Shown: positions 9,861 through 17,687 of the stretch, piece by piece
Numbering within the stretch: the first letter of the stretch is position 1
Layout: every line of letters starts with the position of its first letter
Assembly: GCF_900117415.1 (NCBI RefSeq)
Contig: NZ_FPEI01000005.1
Location: forward strand, 1,054,001-1,118,000
Reading direction: 5' to 3'
Source: Hyphomicrobium sp. CS1BSMeth3
Lineage (GTDB): Bacteria > Pseudomonadota > Alphaproteobacteria > Rhizobiales > Hyphomicrobiaceae
Length of the DNA stretch: 64,000 nucleotides
The notes under the pieces: generated by a model
The model's input: the letters and a program-made list of their open reading frames with translations, nothing else
What the model was told of the DNA's origin: nothing
Database searches by the model: none
Program-made: the position numbers and the translations under genes

Positions 9861-9887
9861 TCCCCCAATGATGAAACGTGTGGGGGA
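9861..9887 (-). promoter_or_regulatory. Hairpin that would mask the relaxase ribosome-binding site
   Basis: On the minus strand a 7-base arm TCCCCCA is followed 13 bases later by TGGGGGA, its exact complement. The second arm contains the GGGGGA Shine-Dalgarno of the relaxase, six bases before its ATG. If transcribed, the mRNA leader could fold and hide the ribosome site, keeping relaxase synthesis low. The structure is seen in sequence; the regulation is inferred. Confidence 0.45.
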
Positions 9888-9917
9888 GATGCGGAGGAGG
9901 CCCCAAATTTGCAAGAC

Positions 9918-10032
9918 GGAGTCGCAAGAAGTGCCCGTATCACAAGGCTTATTTCGCGCGACGACTCCACGAGGAAAAATTTGGAGTCACGGGAGGCTTC
10001 GTAACTTCAACGCGTAACGCACGAATGACTCC
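9918..10032. repeat. Four scattered GGAGTC/GACTCC motifs upstream of relaxase
   Basis: GGAGTC at 9918-9923 and 9983-9988, and its reverse complement GACTCC at 9963-9968 and 10027-10032. The inner pair forms an inverted repeat with a 14-bp spacer. Spacing of about 45, 20 and 44 bp is suggestive of protein binding sites, for example for a relaxosome accessory protein or part of oriT. No gene is supported in 9856-10198. Confidence 0.35.
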
Positions 10033-10198
10033 ATCTTTTTATCTAGATGTACTCTCCAGCCGTCTCAGACCTCACAAACTGTCCGAAATCACGTCTGCAG
10101 AACGCGCTCGAGATCACGATCGGTGACCTCCTCGCAGCGTATCGAACCGTCGCCGGAAAGGGGAGACGAGCCGTCGCAAATGCAGCGAGCACGACGGC

Positions 10199-10244
10199 GA
10201 TGAGCGCGAGAAAGACAGGCGTCAGCCTGTTGCTCGCGCTCATC
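10199..10244. repeat. 46-bp nested palindrome (possible oriT or terminator structure)
   Basis: Outer arms GATGAGCGCGAG (10199-10210) and CTCGCGCTCATC (10233-10244) are perfectly complementary over 12 bp. Inner arms ACAGGC (10215-10220) and GCCTGT (10225-10230) pair around a GTCA loop. It lies in the non-coding gap between the relaxase and the DUF736 gene, where a transfer origin would be expected. There is no U-tract, so a simple intrinsic terminator is less likely. The role is inferred. Confidence 0.5.
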
Positions 10245-10288
10245 AGGGGCTGTGGCACAGACGCTCGTCTGGGTGGGCGGGTGGGCCT

Positions 10289-10353
10289 CTTCGCGGAACG
10301 CGAAGGAGCCCTCGCGCCGGTGTCGGCGCGAGGGCCTTGAGCCGGAGGCTCAA
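10289..10353 (-). terminator. Three back-to-back perfect hairpins at the end of the DUF736 gene
   Basis: Perfect stems follow each other: 7 bp with GAA loop (10289-10305), 11 bp with six-base loop (10308-10335), and 7 bp with GGA loop (10337-10353). The last overlaps the stop codon of the minus-strand DUF736 gene, and the other two lie just downstream of it. They would stall or protect the 3' end of that transcript. No T-run follows, so termination would need help or the structures serve another role. Confidence 0.5.
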
Positions 10354-10667
10354 TCCTGCGGGTTCCAGATCAGAGCGAAGACGTTCGGATCGGAACGGCC
10401 GGCGGCGCGGCCGAGGTTAGCGTAGAGCTTGCCGAGCTCGGGCGCCGAGATCGAGAGCGAGATGTACTCGACGCCAGAGGTCTTACCGATCCGCAGCCAG
10501 CCAGCGCCGATCTCGGTTCCGTTGGCGAGGACGCGGAAGTCCGGATGGTGCTCGGAGGGCTTGTCAGCGACCGGGACGATGCTGATTTGCGCCCGCCGCG
10601 AGAGGGTCCGGAGTTCGCCGTCGTAGCGGCCGTCCTCACGCTTGGTGACGTATCCGATCGTAGCCAT
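10350..10667 (-). CDS. DUF736 family protein (mobile-element backbone)
   Basis: A 105-residue protein starting MATIGYVTKREDGRYDG, the characteristic opening of DUF736, with the family's conserved EIGAGW-like core (here NGTEIGAGWLRIGKTSG) and an ALIWNPQD end. Its biochemical function is unknown. In alphaproteobacterial plasmids and integrative elements it regularly accompanies relaxase, TraF and DUF2285 genes, as here. Start set at ATG 10667, preceded by a good GAGGAA ribosome site. The longer frame up to 10856 would add a 63-residue arginine-rich, non-conserved stretch. Three hairpins sit at its 3' end. Confidence 0.92.
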   Translation of the reverse strand: MATIGYVTKREDGRYDGELRTLSRRAQISIVPVADKPSEHHPDFRVLANGTEIGAGWLRIGKTSGVEYISLSISAPELGKLYANLGRAAGRSDPNVFALIWNPQD

Positions 10668-11621
10668 GGTGTCGTTCCTCACGTTGTCCCGGCGGAGACC
10701 TATTCCCCGCCGGCGCCGTGCAGATCGTGGCAGGCTGGAGCTGGTGGCACCCGACGGAGCGAAGCCTTGCTTCGCGGAGACGGGCCGGAACGAAGTGGAG
10801 GGGCCGCGCGGCACGCGCGGGTTGCCGCCGAGGCGACGCCTGCCACATCGTCGCACGAAGCTATGCGGGGATAGGACTCTCCCCCGCGGCCAGAGGAGCG
10901 GCGGCTTGGTGTCCGGGACGGTGCCGGGCAGGACATGAGCGGAGTGGGCGACGGGGCAACGAGCTCCCGCCGGGCCGATCGCACGGCCGCCGGAGAAGAC
11001 ACGCGGTCGCCGACGCTTCGGCGCGCTACGAGCGAAGGCGCTGAGACGTCGCCGCGCGGTGAGGACAGAGCCGCAGGTGCGACATTCGTCGTGAAAGGCG
11101 AGAGCGTGCCACGGCGACCGCGGGAGGATCGTTACGCGAATGCGCCGAGACGCCGTCTTTACGGCGGCTCGGTCGAACGAGCTCGCAGAGCCGTGAGATA
11201 GAGCCGTACCGAGCGAGATCGCAGATCGAGTGAGGGACCGCCCAAATTTCCTTGCTGTCGAGGCAACGAGACTTGGGCATGGTTATGTTGCACCACCGTG
11301 GTTCATGGCAGCGGCGACGACGTCGTCCGCCGACGTTTCGAAGCAGGCGCATGGGACTGACCCCATTCGCCGATCACAAACCGCGGCCGCAACTGCCGGA
11401 TGTTGCAGTCCCCACCTCCCGGCGCGCTACAGCGATGGGCATTTATCTTGGAACAGGAGAAGCAATTTTGGTCGAACGCGACACCAATCCGACACTACGG
11501 ACGGGGTCAAATATGGTAAAAGATGCGCCGAGCGTTCGCACACATGGTTGTGTGGGACGCAAAGTCCTATTTGGTGCGGGTGCGCTCGATGGGCTCGATG
11601 GAAAGGCAAAAAGACGGCCAT
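10668..11621. other. Long G+C-rich stretch without a supported gene
   Basis: About 950 bp with only overlapping arginine-rich frames that look like G+C artefacts and have no ribosome sites. It holds short perfect hairpins, for instance GCGAAGC-CTT-GCTTCGC at 10759-10775 and a CACACA/TGTGTG stem near 11540-11556. It is probably the leader and promoter region of the DUF736 gene plus old non-coding element DNA. A structured RNA cannot be excluded. Confidence 0.5.
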
Positions 11622-11876
11622 TCAGGTGGTGTCGCCATCCAGGACTTTCAGGAGTTGGCGCATGACGGCGACAGGCTCGAGGCCGAGTGCCTGCACGACG
11701 TCGATAAACTCGATCGCGCTCAGGTCCCGTTCCCCACCCTCGTACTTGGCGACGAAAGACTGCGGCTTGTTGAGGCGCGCGGCAACATCCGCCTGGGTCA
11801 GCCCGCGCTTCTCGCGACAGTCGCGCAGCAGCTTGCGGAGCTTGATTTGGCGCGGCGAGCGCAGCGTGTCGCGCAT
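11622..11876 (-). CDS. XRE-family helix-turn-helix repressor
   Basis: An 84-residue protein consisting almost entirely of an HTH_3 domain. The helix-turn-helix is around residues 25-50 (LTQADVAARLNKPQSFVAKYE), after which comes the typical GGERDLSAIEFIDVVQALG segment. Proteins of this size repress their own promoter and neighbouring genes of mobile elements. It is divergent from the gene at 11989. The gap between them carries two symmetric elements (11914-11946) that are its likely operators. Start ATG at 11876. Confidence 0.88.
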   Translation of the reverse strand: MRDTLRSPRQIKLRKLLRDCREKRGLTQADVAARLNKPQSFVAKYEGGERDLSAIEFIDVVQALGLEPVAVMRQLLKVLDGDTT

Positions 11877-11913
11877 TGCGGGAAGCCGAGATCGAAGATG
11901 AAGGCTTCACTGC

Positions 11914-11946
11914 ATAATCCTGATTTCGGATTATCCCATTTCGGGA
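11914..11946. promoter_or_regulatory. Tandem palindromic operators for the XRE repressor
   Basis: ATAATCC-TGATTTC-GGATTAT (11914-11934) is a perfect inverted repeat. It runs into a second, ATCCC-ATTTC-GGGAT (11933-11947 region), so ATTTCGG appears twice in direct order. The A+T-rich block then continues into TTTATAGT, a plausible -10. Placement between divergent XRE and 11989 genes fits autoregulation. Confidence 0.6.
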
Positions 11947-11988
11947 TATATTTATAGTGGACCGGGATCTGACTGTGGAGAGTAAAGT

Positions 11989-12420
11989 GTGATGACCGGA
12001 ACGGAAGCAAAACCTTTCTTCGAGCGTGAAGACGACGGCATCGAGTATCTGCCGGCAGAGTGCTATGTGGTGGGCCTGCGGTCGTCGGACGACGAAGAGC
12101 CCACGGTCAGAATGACCCTGCCGACCGAAATCGTCGATCGGACCGTGCTGACAGGCGCGCGGCTCTGCGTGTGGCTGTCGGCCGGTAGTGGCAGGCTGAT
12201 ACTCGACGGGGAAGGCGTCGACAACGAAACACTGGACGCCGCTCTCGATGCCGGTCCCATGCGCGAGCAGACGCTGCTGACGCTGATCGAGGCGTGCATC
12301 GATCCGGATCATCTGGCGATGGAAGAGGATCCGGTTGGCGATCTCACCTCCTTGCGGAAGCAACTCGTCGAGGCGCTCTCCAAGGTCGACGGAGCCTTGG
12401 CGCGCCTGCAGCGCGGTTAG
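11989..12420 (+). CDS. Small acidic hypothetical protein of the element
   Basis: A 143-residue, strongly acidic protein not assigned to a family. It opens with a Glu/Asp-rich segment, has a central strand-rich part and ends in a helical stretch (LTSLRKQLVEALSKVDGALA) able to form a short coiled coil. Start is GTG 11989 or ATG 11992; GGAGAG at 11975-11980 fits either. It is transcribed divergently from the XRE repressor, from whose operators it is probably controlled. Its end overlaps by a few bases the convergent TraF-like gene. Similar small acidic proteins beside XRE genes can be antitoxin- or regulator-like, but nothing here proves that. Confidence 0.6.
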   Translation: MMTGTEAKPFFEREDDGIEYLPAECYVVGLRSSDDEEPTVRMTLPTEIVDRTVLTGARLCVWLSAGSGRLILDGEGVDNETLDAALDAGPMREQTLLTLIEACIDPDHLAMEEDPVGDLTSLRKQLVEALSKVDGALARLQRG

Positions 12421-12968
12421 CGGGTCCAGATGGGAACTGCTGTTCCCAGCACGTTCCCACGCTCGATCGGCCCGAGATAGCGGCCATCAAAGCTGCCGCT
12501 GACAGTCGAAAGGACGAAGAACTCGGATGTCGCTAAGCGGCGGCATCCATGCCAACGCGGCAGCAGGCGTCGTCGCGCATCCTTTCCGTCGGCTATGGCG
12601 CGGAGCCGCCCGTTGATCGTCACGAACGGGCCATTCCGACATACGGTATCGCCGGGGGCGGCAGCGACGGGCTTGATAAGCACTGCGCGCCTTGGCAGAT
12701 AGCCGCGTGCGTCGGCTAGGGCCCTTGCCGCCTCAGGGAGGCGGATAGCCGCCAGTTGGCCCTTCGGCGGGACTTGGCTTGTCAGCACGTAGAGACCAGT
12801 TGGGGTGCTTGCGCTGGTATTCCACAGTAGTCTTGGGGTGCTCGCCTCTGTCGCGGCGAGCGCGAGGGCGGTTACGGCCAGAATGACCAGACGACGACGT
12901 GCGGCTTTTCGTGTTCCGCGCCGCCACTCGGGCAGCGCGCTCCTCTGACCACGACAGGAGATCGCCAC
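12417..12968 (-). CDS. S26 family signal peptidase, TraF-like (conjugative pilus maturation)
   Basis: A 183-residue membrane-anchored serine protease of the TraF/LepB type, which processes pilin during conjugative pilus assembly. A hydrophobic N-terminal segment (LVILAVTALALAATEA) anchors it. The catalytic serine is in NTSASTPTGLY and the lysine in RRAVLIKPVAAAPGD; the C-terminal SFDGRYLGP motif matches the family. The frame opens at GTG 12968, which lies 236 bp inside the HTH gene read in another frame. The overlap is unusually long, and the true start may lie closer to the membrane segment, although no ATG exists there. Confidence 0.85.
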   Translation of the reverse strand: MAISCRGQRSALPEWRRGTRKAARRRLVILAVTALALAATEASTPRLLWNTSASTPTGLYVLTSQVPPKGQLAAIRLPEAARALADARGYLPRRAVLIKPVAAAPGDTVCRNGPFVTINGRLRAIADGKDARRRLLPRWHGCRRLATSEFFVLSTVSGSFDGRYLGPIERGNVLGTAVPIWTR

Positions 12969-13110
12969 GACGGTAGACGATGCGGCCTCCGTGGCGTCGA
13001 AACTTCGGGCCGGTTCCCTTCCATCGATGATTGTCGAGCGTGCGCTTGGCCATGCGCAACTCTACGGCTGCTTCGGGAACAATGAGAAAGTCATCGGGAT
13101 CGCCGGACAT
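12733..13110 (-). CDS. AlpA-like helix-turn-helix regulator
   Basis: A 125-residue frame. The first 70 residues form a winged HTH of the AlpA/excisionase type (VPEAAVELRMAKRTLDNHRW, then GPKFRRHGGRIVYRRGDLLSW). Such proteins regulate integrase or transfer genes. Start set at ATG 13110 because it is preceded by an AGGAGG site; the longer frame from 13149 lacks one. The last 50 residues are low-complexity, rich in Arg/Pro/Ser, and run into the TraF-like gene. This suggests a lost stop codon, since relatives usually end soon after the HTH. Confidence 0.8.
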   Translation of the reverse strand: MSGDPDDFLIVPEAAVELRMAKRTLDNHRWKGTGPKFRRHGGRIVYRRGDLLSWSEERAARVAARNTKSRTSSSGHSGRNRPRARRDRGEHPKTTVEYQRKHPNWSLRADKPSPAEGPTGGYPPP

Positions 13111-13202
13111 GGGGTTCCTCCTTACTATTGGAGCGCCAGTGTCCCGCATTTGAGTTCATCAGGGGACCGATCGTTATCGCTCCCCCATCAAACAGTCGCA
13201 TC

Positions 13203-14025
13203 TCACTCCAGATATCGGCGCCAACCGCTCACAATGAACTGTTCGGCGCGTACCCAATCGCGACGCATGCGAGCGGGTAGTGCGTCTTTCCGCCAGTCGC
13301 GCGCAACGGCTTCCGGACCGTGAACAAACAGCGCCGCTTCCTTGTAGCGATGACCGGCGCGCCTGAAGTCGTGCACGATGAAGGCGTCGCGCATATTGCG
13401 GGTGCGAATCGTCCAGCGCAGGGCTGGAGATGTGGTCGCGCGGCGGGAGAGAATGCGGCGCAGATCAGCGATCTGCATTTCGGTCCGGCGGAGCTTGTCG
13501 AAGCCGCATGACTTCAGAGTCGGCACGACCGGCTTGCTCAGAATATCCGCGCCTTCGAATTCCAATTGAAGGACGGCACCATGGGCGCGCAAGAGCACGT
13601 GTTGACGCCCATCCGCGTCGATCAAAATATGCTGGATCCCCGGAAGTTCCGGGACGAAGACCGATCTCTTATCCGATCGGCAAACTGGCTCGACGGCAAC
13701 AGAGAGAGTTTTGCACCCTGCCGGCAGTATCCAGATATGATTTGAGTCGGGGGCTGTCAGGAATGGATCGACGAAAGCAACGGAGCGCCCACGCCGCAGC
13801 ACGAGGCGATGGCTCGTGCATCCGCGTGAGAAGCGCTCCGCTCTCCAGTCGAGTGCTGACCTGTCCGTCTGTCGAATGCGCTTGTGCGTCATCCTGATAA
13901 GCTGGAAGCCGTCGAAGGCCTTCCCACGCCAAATCACGGCGACGCAGTAGGCCGAGGTAGTCATAGGCATCCAGAGTCGGCCGCAATGATGGGCCGACGT
14001 AGTGCCTTACGCGATACATTTGCAT
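13203..14025 (-). pseudogene. DUF2285-type regulator of the element, frameshifted
   Basis: Two minus frames make up one gene. The 5' part (from 14025 or 14019) carries the conserved LDAYDYLGLLRRRDLAWEGL start of DUF6499/DUF2285 regulators. The 3' part (13970-13203, offset by one base) carries the rest, including IHILDADGRQH-like text (here HILIDADGRQHVLL) and the C-terminal GHRYKEAALFVHGPEAVARDWR. The frames swap near 13900, within the stretch after PAYQDD. DUF2285 proteins are standard companions of DUF736, TraF and relaxase genes in these elements. As written the protein cannot be made whole, so the regulator is probably inactive unless the shift is a sequencing error. Confidence 0.7.
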
Positions 14026-14402
14026 CTCCGTTTTTCTTCCCACTGTCCGACTTGGCTTCTGATTGCGCAGCACATAATGAATGGAAGGAACGTTCTTCAA
14101 TCTGGCCTTACCGATCTCGCGAGCACTTTCCTTCTAGGCTCCCTCGGGTGCCCCGCACTAGGTTGTGTTGAGTCGTTAAGATGATCGATGGCGCTTCGGC
14201 CTTGCGGGCACTCCTCGTGCATGTCGTATTTTGTTGCAAGTAGCGGGCGGTGCTAGCCTCGATAGGCCGTTCTTTTTTGCGGTCACAGTGCGGCCGATGC
14301 AAATATCTATGTCTGATGAACCTTCAATCATTGCTGAGATGACGTAATTGTTATTGAACATCATTGCGCACCATTGCGGTGATCCCGCGCGCTAAGGAAA
14401 GA
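14026..14402. other. Gap between element backbone and catabolic cluster, no gene seen
   Basis: About 380 bp, less G+C-rich than its surroundings, with no frame that has both a start site and protein-like composition. It marks the switch from mobile-element genes to the acyl-CoA cluster. I found no clear terminator, att repeat or tRNA end in it. Confidence 0.5.
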
Positions 14403-15215
14403 TCATTTCTGCTGACGTTCACTTGCGAGCTCCTCGATTACAAAAAACTCTCCGCCATAGCCAGCTTCGAGCGGGATTCGGAGAGTAACTTGGCTGTCCC
14501 TACGAGTGACGAATTCCGGGACGACCGTCACTACTGGCGTGCGCGAGACGTCGTCTAGAACCCTTTGAATAGTAATGCCTCCCATCAGGCGAAGCAGGTT
14601 CATACGGGTCGGAAACATAAGCTTGTGTAAGCCTGTTTCCGCATTCGCAACGGCAGCCTGGGGAGCGAGCCAACTCGACTCGATTGCTTCTGCTCCGTCG
14701 TGGGCGCCGGCATCGTGGCTCGGCGCACGCGCCAGGAAAAAGTGCGTATCAAATCTCTTGGGACGATCAACTGGCGTTATCCAGTGGGCAAAATGAATCA
14801 AATCTGAAGCAGAGAGAATAAGCTTCTCACTCGCGAGGAATGCGCCAAATGGCTTATCTGGCAGCCCCTCCAGATAGTCCCGTCGCAACGTGAGGATTTC
14901 GGCCGTGCTTAGCGCCGCGCCTTCGGCACGCTTGGCCAGCAGCAGGCCGCATTCCTCGAAGGTCTCACGAATGGCCGCAATCTTGAGCACGAGCATATCG
15001 AGGTCCTCACTGCCGGATCCGGTGCTGAGAACCTGGCCCATATCGACGGCAGTGCGGAAGTCATCCTCCTCTACACTGCCGCCGGGGAAAACAAGCGCGC
15101 CCGCCGCAAATGACATCTTTTGATTGCGAACTTGCATGAAGACCTGCAGCCCCGTCAGCGGGTCCTCGCGAAGGAGTACAAGAGATGCGGCCAAACGCGG
15201 GGACGAACGGGACAC
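14403..15215 (-). CDS. Nudix hydrolase, NUDT19/CoA-pyrophosphatase type
   Basis: A 270-residue Nudix enzyme. The Nudix box is the extended form: FPGGSVEEDD, an insert of about 35 residues, then AAIRETFEECGLLL, giving the RExxEExG metal-binding core. This long-insert form is that of NUDT19-like acyl-CoA diphosphatases, which cleave CoA thioesters to phosphopantetheine derivatives. That would fit turnover of CoA pools in an acyl-CoA operon. It lies last in the minus operon, downstream of the CoA-transferase gene. Start set at GTG 15215, which has an AGGGAAG site; a TTG at 15269 is the alternative. Confidence 0.8.
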   Translation of the reverse strand: MSRSSPRLAASLVLLREDPLTGLQVFMQVRNQKMSFAAGALVFPGGSVEEDDFRTAVDMGQVLSTGSGSEDLDMLVLKIAAIRETFEECGLLLAKRAEGAALSTAEILTLRRDYLEGLPDKPFGAFLASEKLILSASDLIHFAHWITPVDRPKRFDTHFFLARAPSHDAGAHDGAEAIESSWLAPQAAVANAETGLHKLMFPTRMNLLRLMGGITIQRVLDDVSRTPVVTVVPEFVTRRDSQVTLRIPLEAGYGGEFFVIEELASERQQK

Positions 15216-15290
15216 AGGAGCTTCCCTACTATCTGAGTTGGCCTTTAGGCGATCGTTGCAACGGCTCAACTCGTCTTCATTAAGGTATAG

Positions 15291-16475
15291 CTACATGGTG
15301 CCGGTGCGAACGATGCCCTCGGAGATCAAGTCGTCGATTTCCTTCGGCGAGTATCCGGCCTCCATGAGTATGGAGCGAGACTGCTGACCAATACCCGGAA
15401 CAGCGGCACTTGTCGGATCCTCCTGGACGGCCGGTGTGCCGGGGATGTTTATTACCGGAAGCGTGCCGAAGCCCGGACAGTCAGAGTTGCTGTACGCGCG
15501 GACGCTGTTGACGTGACCATTCTCAAGCCAGTCGCCATAGTTGAGAATTTCCTCCGCCATTACTCCGACCGCCTGCAGTTTTTCGATCCACTCCGCGGTG
15601 GGGGCCTTCACGAACTCCCCACGTAACTCGGGCAGCAGCGCGCTTCTGTTCTCAACCCTGAGTTCTGTTGTCGCGAAGCGCGGATCGTCTCTTAGGTCGA
15701 GGCGTCGGACGACTTCACATAGCGAGTGGTAATGGGAAGTGCGCATGGCGCTCACGAGCATGCGCCCATCTTTGCTATCAAATATCCCTGAGGGAACGTA
15801 TTGCGGTGGCGGATTTGGGCCTTCGACCTTGTACTCCATGATCTTGGCCGCCTGGAGAGCAGCTGCACTCTGCATTAGGCTTGCGTCAATGTAGCTGCCC
15901 TCGCCAAACCTAAGCTGCCGTATGATCGCCGCGCTCAGCGCCTGGAAAGCGTAGAGACCGGTGATCACATCAATCAGAACCATGTTGGTCCGATGCGGGT
16001 TTCCATCCACGGTCGCGTTCATGGTCATCATCCCAGAGAAAGCCTGGATGAGGCCGTCAACCGCGGGGCGCTCGCGATAGGGGCCCGCTTGGCCGAAACC
16101 AGAGACTGACATGTAGACGATATCGCTACGTGCTTTTCTGAGTTCGTCATAGTTCAGGCCAATGCGTGAGGCTACACCCGGGCGGAAGCTCTCCACGATG
16201 ACATTGCATTCCCGTGCAATGCGTTGGCTTATTTCGCGCCCTCCCTTTTGGCGCAGATCAAATGAAATCGAACGCTTCCCTCTATTGTACGCGAGGAAGT
16301 GTATCGAGTACTCGCCGGATGGCTTGCCAAGGACACGACACCAGTCCCCCTCTGGGGGCTCGACCTTGATCACATCGGCACCATGCAGCGCCAAGAGCAT
16401 GGTGGCGTGCGGGCCTGCTACACCTTGACTCGCGTCGTAAACGCGGATGCCATCGAATGCTTTTCGGGTGGGCAC
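15291..16475 (-). CDS. CaiB/BaiF family CoA-transferase
   Basis: A 394-residue class III CoA-transferase, moving CoA between acyl groups without ATP. The N-terminal Rossmann-type part has the family's GADVIKVEPPEGDWCR and NRGKRSISFDLR motifs, followed by GPYRERPAVDG. The catalytic Asp of the family fits the IDVITGLYAFQAL stretch near residue 165-180. Start is GTG 16475 with a GAGAGG site, 14 bp after the previous gene. Its partner here is another family member of racemase type. The substrate is unknown; context suggests activation of an intermediate of the acid degraded by the cluster. Confidence 0.88.
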   Translation of the reverse strand: MPTRKAFDGIRVYDASQGVAGPHATMLLALHGADVIKVEPPEGDWCRVLGKPSGEYSIHFLAYNRGKRSISFDLRQKGGREISQRIARECNVIVESFRPGVASRIGLNYDELRKARSDIVYMSVSGFGQAGPYRERPAVDGLIQAFSGMMTMNATVDGNPHRTNMVLIDVITGLYAFQALSAAIIRQLRFGEGSYIDASLMQSAAALQAAKIMEYKVEGPNPPPQYVPSGIFDSKDGRMLVSAMRTSHYHSLCEVVRRLDLRDDPRFATTELRVENRSALLPELRGEFVKAPTAEWIEKLQAVGVMAEEILNYGDWLENGHVNSVRAYSNSDCPGFGTLPVINIPGTPAVQEDPTSAAVPGIGQQSRSILMEAGYSPKEIDDLISEGIVRTGTM

Positions 16476-16489
16476 TGCTGCCTCTCACA

Positions 16490-17623
16490 TCAAGAATTGC
16501 GGTCGGTCAGGCGCAGGAGATGATCGTGCTCACCCAGCAACGGATATCCTGCAGCCTCAGCGGGTTTTCGGAATTGGGGATCCAGCGGTACGTGGGTCGC
16601 TGGTATCTCCAGCCCGTCACTCTTCACATAGTGAGCGAATATGCCGCGAGCCTTGACGTGGTTGTCTGCCGTTGCCTCTTCAAGCGTGGCGGAGATCACG
16701 GCGCAAACATCCCGACCAGCGAACACTCCCCGCCAATGGCTGCTTGGTTTCCCGCCTATGATGCGCGCGACCTCGGCGATGCAGCCGGCTGGGTCACGCT
16801 CATCGTCATGCCACTGCGGAGAAAGACCAATAGCGTCGCAGAAAGTCAGCCAGAATCGCTGCTCCAGCGGGGCTGCGGCGACGTAGCGCTCGTCTGCGGT
16901 CTTGTAGATCTGGTAACGAGGTGATCCGCCTGTGAGCCGCTCGCGCCCTGGGATTGGCCAACGCCCATCAGAGAATCCCTCTCCAATCGCGGAGTAGGGG
17001 AACATGAGGAGGTTCTCGGCCATCGCCACGTCTACGTGGAGTCCAGCACCATGGCGCCGCCGATAGAGCAGCCCCATGAGGATATTGACGACTGCCGGCA
17101 GCGCGCCTCCGCCGAGATCTCCTAGAAGGGTATTTGGAAGGGTGGGAGCGCCGTCAGAACCGGTAGTCAGACTAAGCAGACCAGCTTCTGCAGCATAGTT
17201 TAGATCATGGCCCGCTACCGCTGCCTTTGGACCCGTCTGCCCGTATCCTGTGATGCTGCAATAGACCACACCCGGATTCAGCGCTTTGACCTGGCGATAT
17301 CCGAGCCCCAGGCGCTCCATGACGCCGGGCCTGAATTGCTCAAGCAGGACATCGGCGTCCTTCAGTAAGGGTGTCAATGTGCTGATAGCATCTGGCTGCT
17401 TCAAATCTATGGCAATGCTCTTCTTGCCTCGATTGAGAAGGGCAAACGCAAGGGCGTCGGCGCCGAACTTAGGCAAGGCACGGCGCATTTCCTCTCCTTC
17501 GGGACGTTCGATCTTGACGACGTCTGCGCCGGCTTCTGCCAGTAAGAGACTTGCCATTGGTCCTGGGAGCAAGGTGCTGAAATCCAGAACCTTGACTCCG
17601 GATAGGGGAAGATCGCCTGACAC
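16490..17623 (-). CDS. Alpha-methylacyl-CoA racemase-like CaiB/BaiF protein
   Basis: A 377-residue class III CoA-transferase fold protein with the racemase signature rather than the transferase one. AGHDLNY (His139) and LLGDLGGGA (Asp169) correspond to the His/Asp catalytic pair of alpha-methylacyl-CoA racemase. That enzyme inverts the 2-methyl centre of branched acyl-CoA so beta-oxidation can continue. Its presence therefore hints at a methyl-branched or isoprenoid-like side chain in the substrate. It lies between the CoA-transferase and MaoC hydratase genes. Assignment to the racemase subgroup rests on those motifs. Confidence 0.8.
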   Translation of the reverse strand: MSGDLPLSGVKVLDFSTLLPGPMASLLLAEAGADVVKIERPEGEEMRRALPKFGADALAFALLNRGKKSIAIDLKQPDAISTLTPLLKDADVLLEQFRPGVMERLGLGYRQVKALNPGVVYCSITGYGQTGPKAAVAGHDLNYAAEAGLLSLTTGSDGAPTLPNTLLGDLGGGALPAVVNILMGLLYRRRHGAGLHVDVAMAENLLMFPYSAIGEGFSDGRWPIPGRERLTGGSPRYQIYKTADERYVAAAPLEQRFWLTFCDAIGLSPQWHDDERDPAGCIAEVARIIGGKPSSHWRGVFAGRDVCAVISATLEEATADNHVKARGIFAHYVKSDGLEIPATHVPLDPQFRKPAEAAGYPLLGEHDHLLRLTDRNS

Positions 17624-17687
17624 TCTCTTTTCACCTTCTCAGGTTGCTATCCAGCTCGATGCTACAAAACTAGAGCTGCAGCACACG

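Noticed and set aside
11355-11510. TGACCCC and GGGGTCA about 150 bp apart as ends of a small insertion
   Set aside because: Seven-base repeats alone are too short and no transposase text or target duplication was seen.
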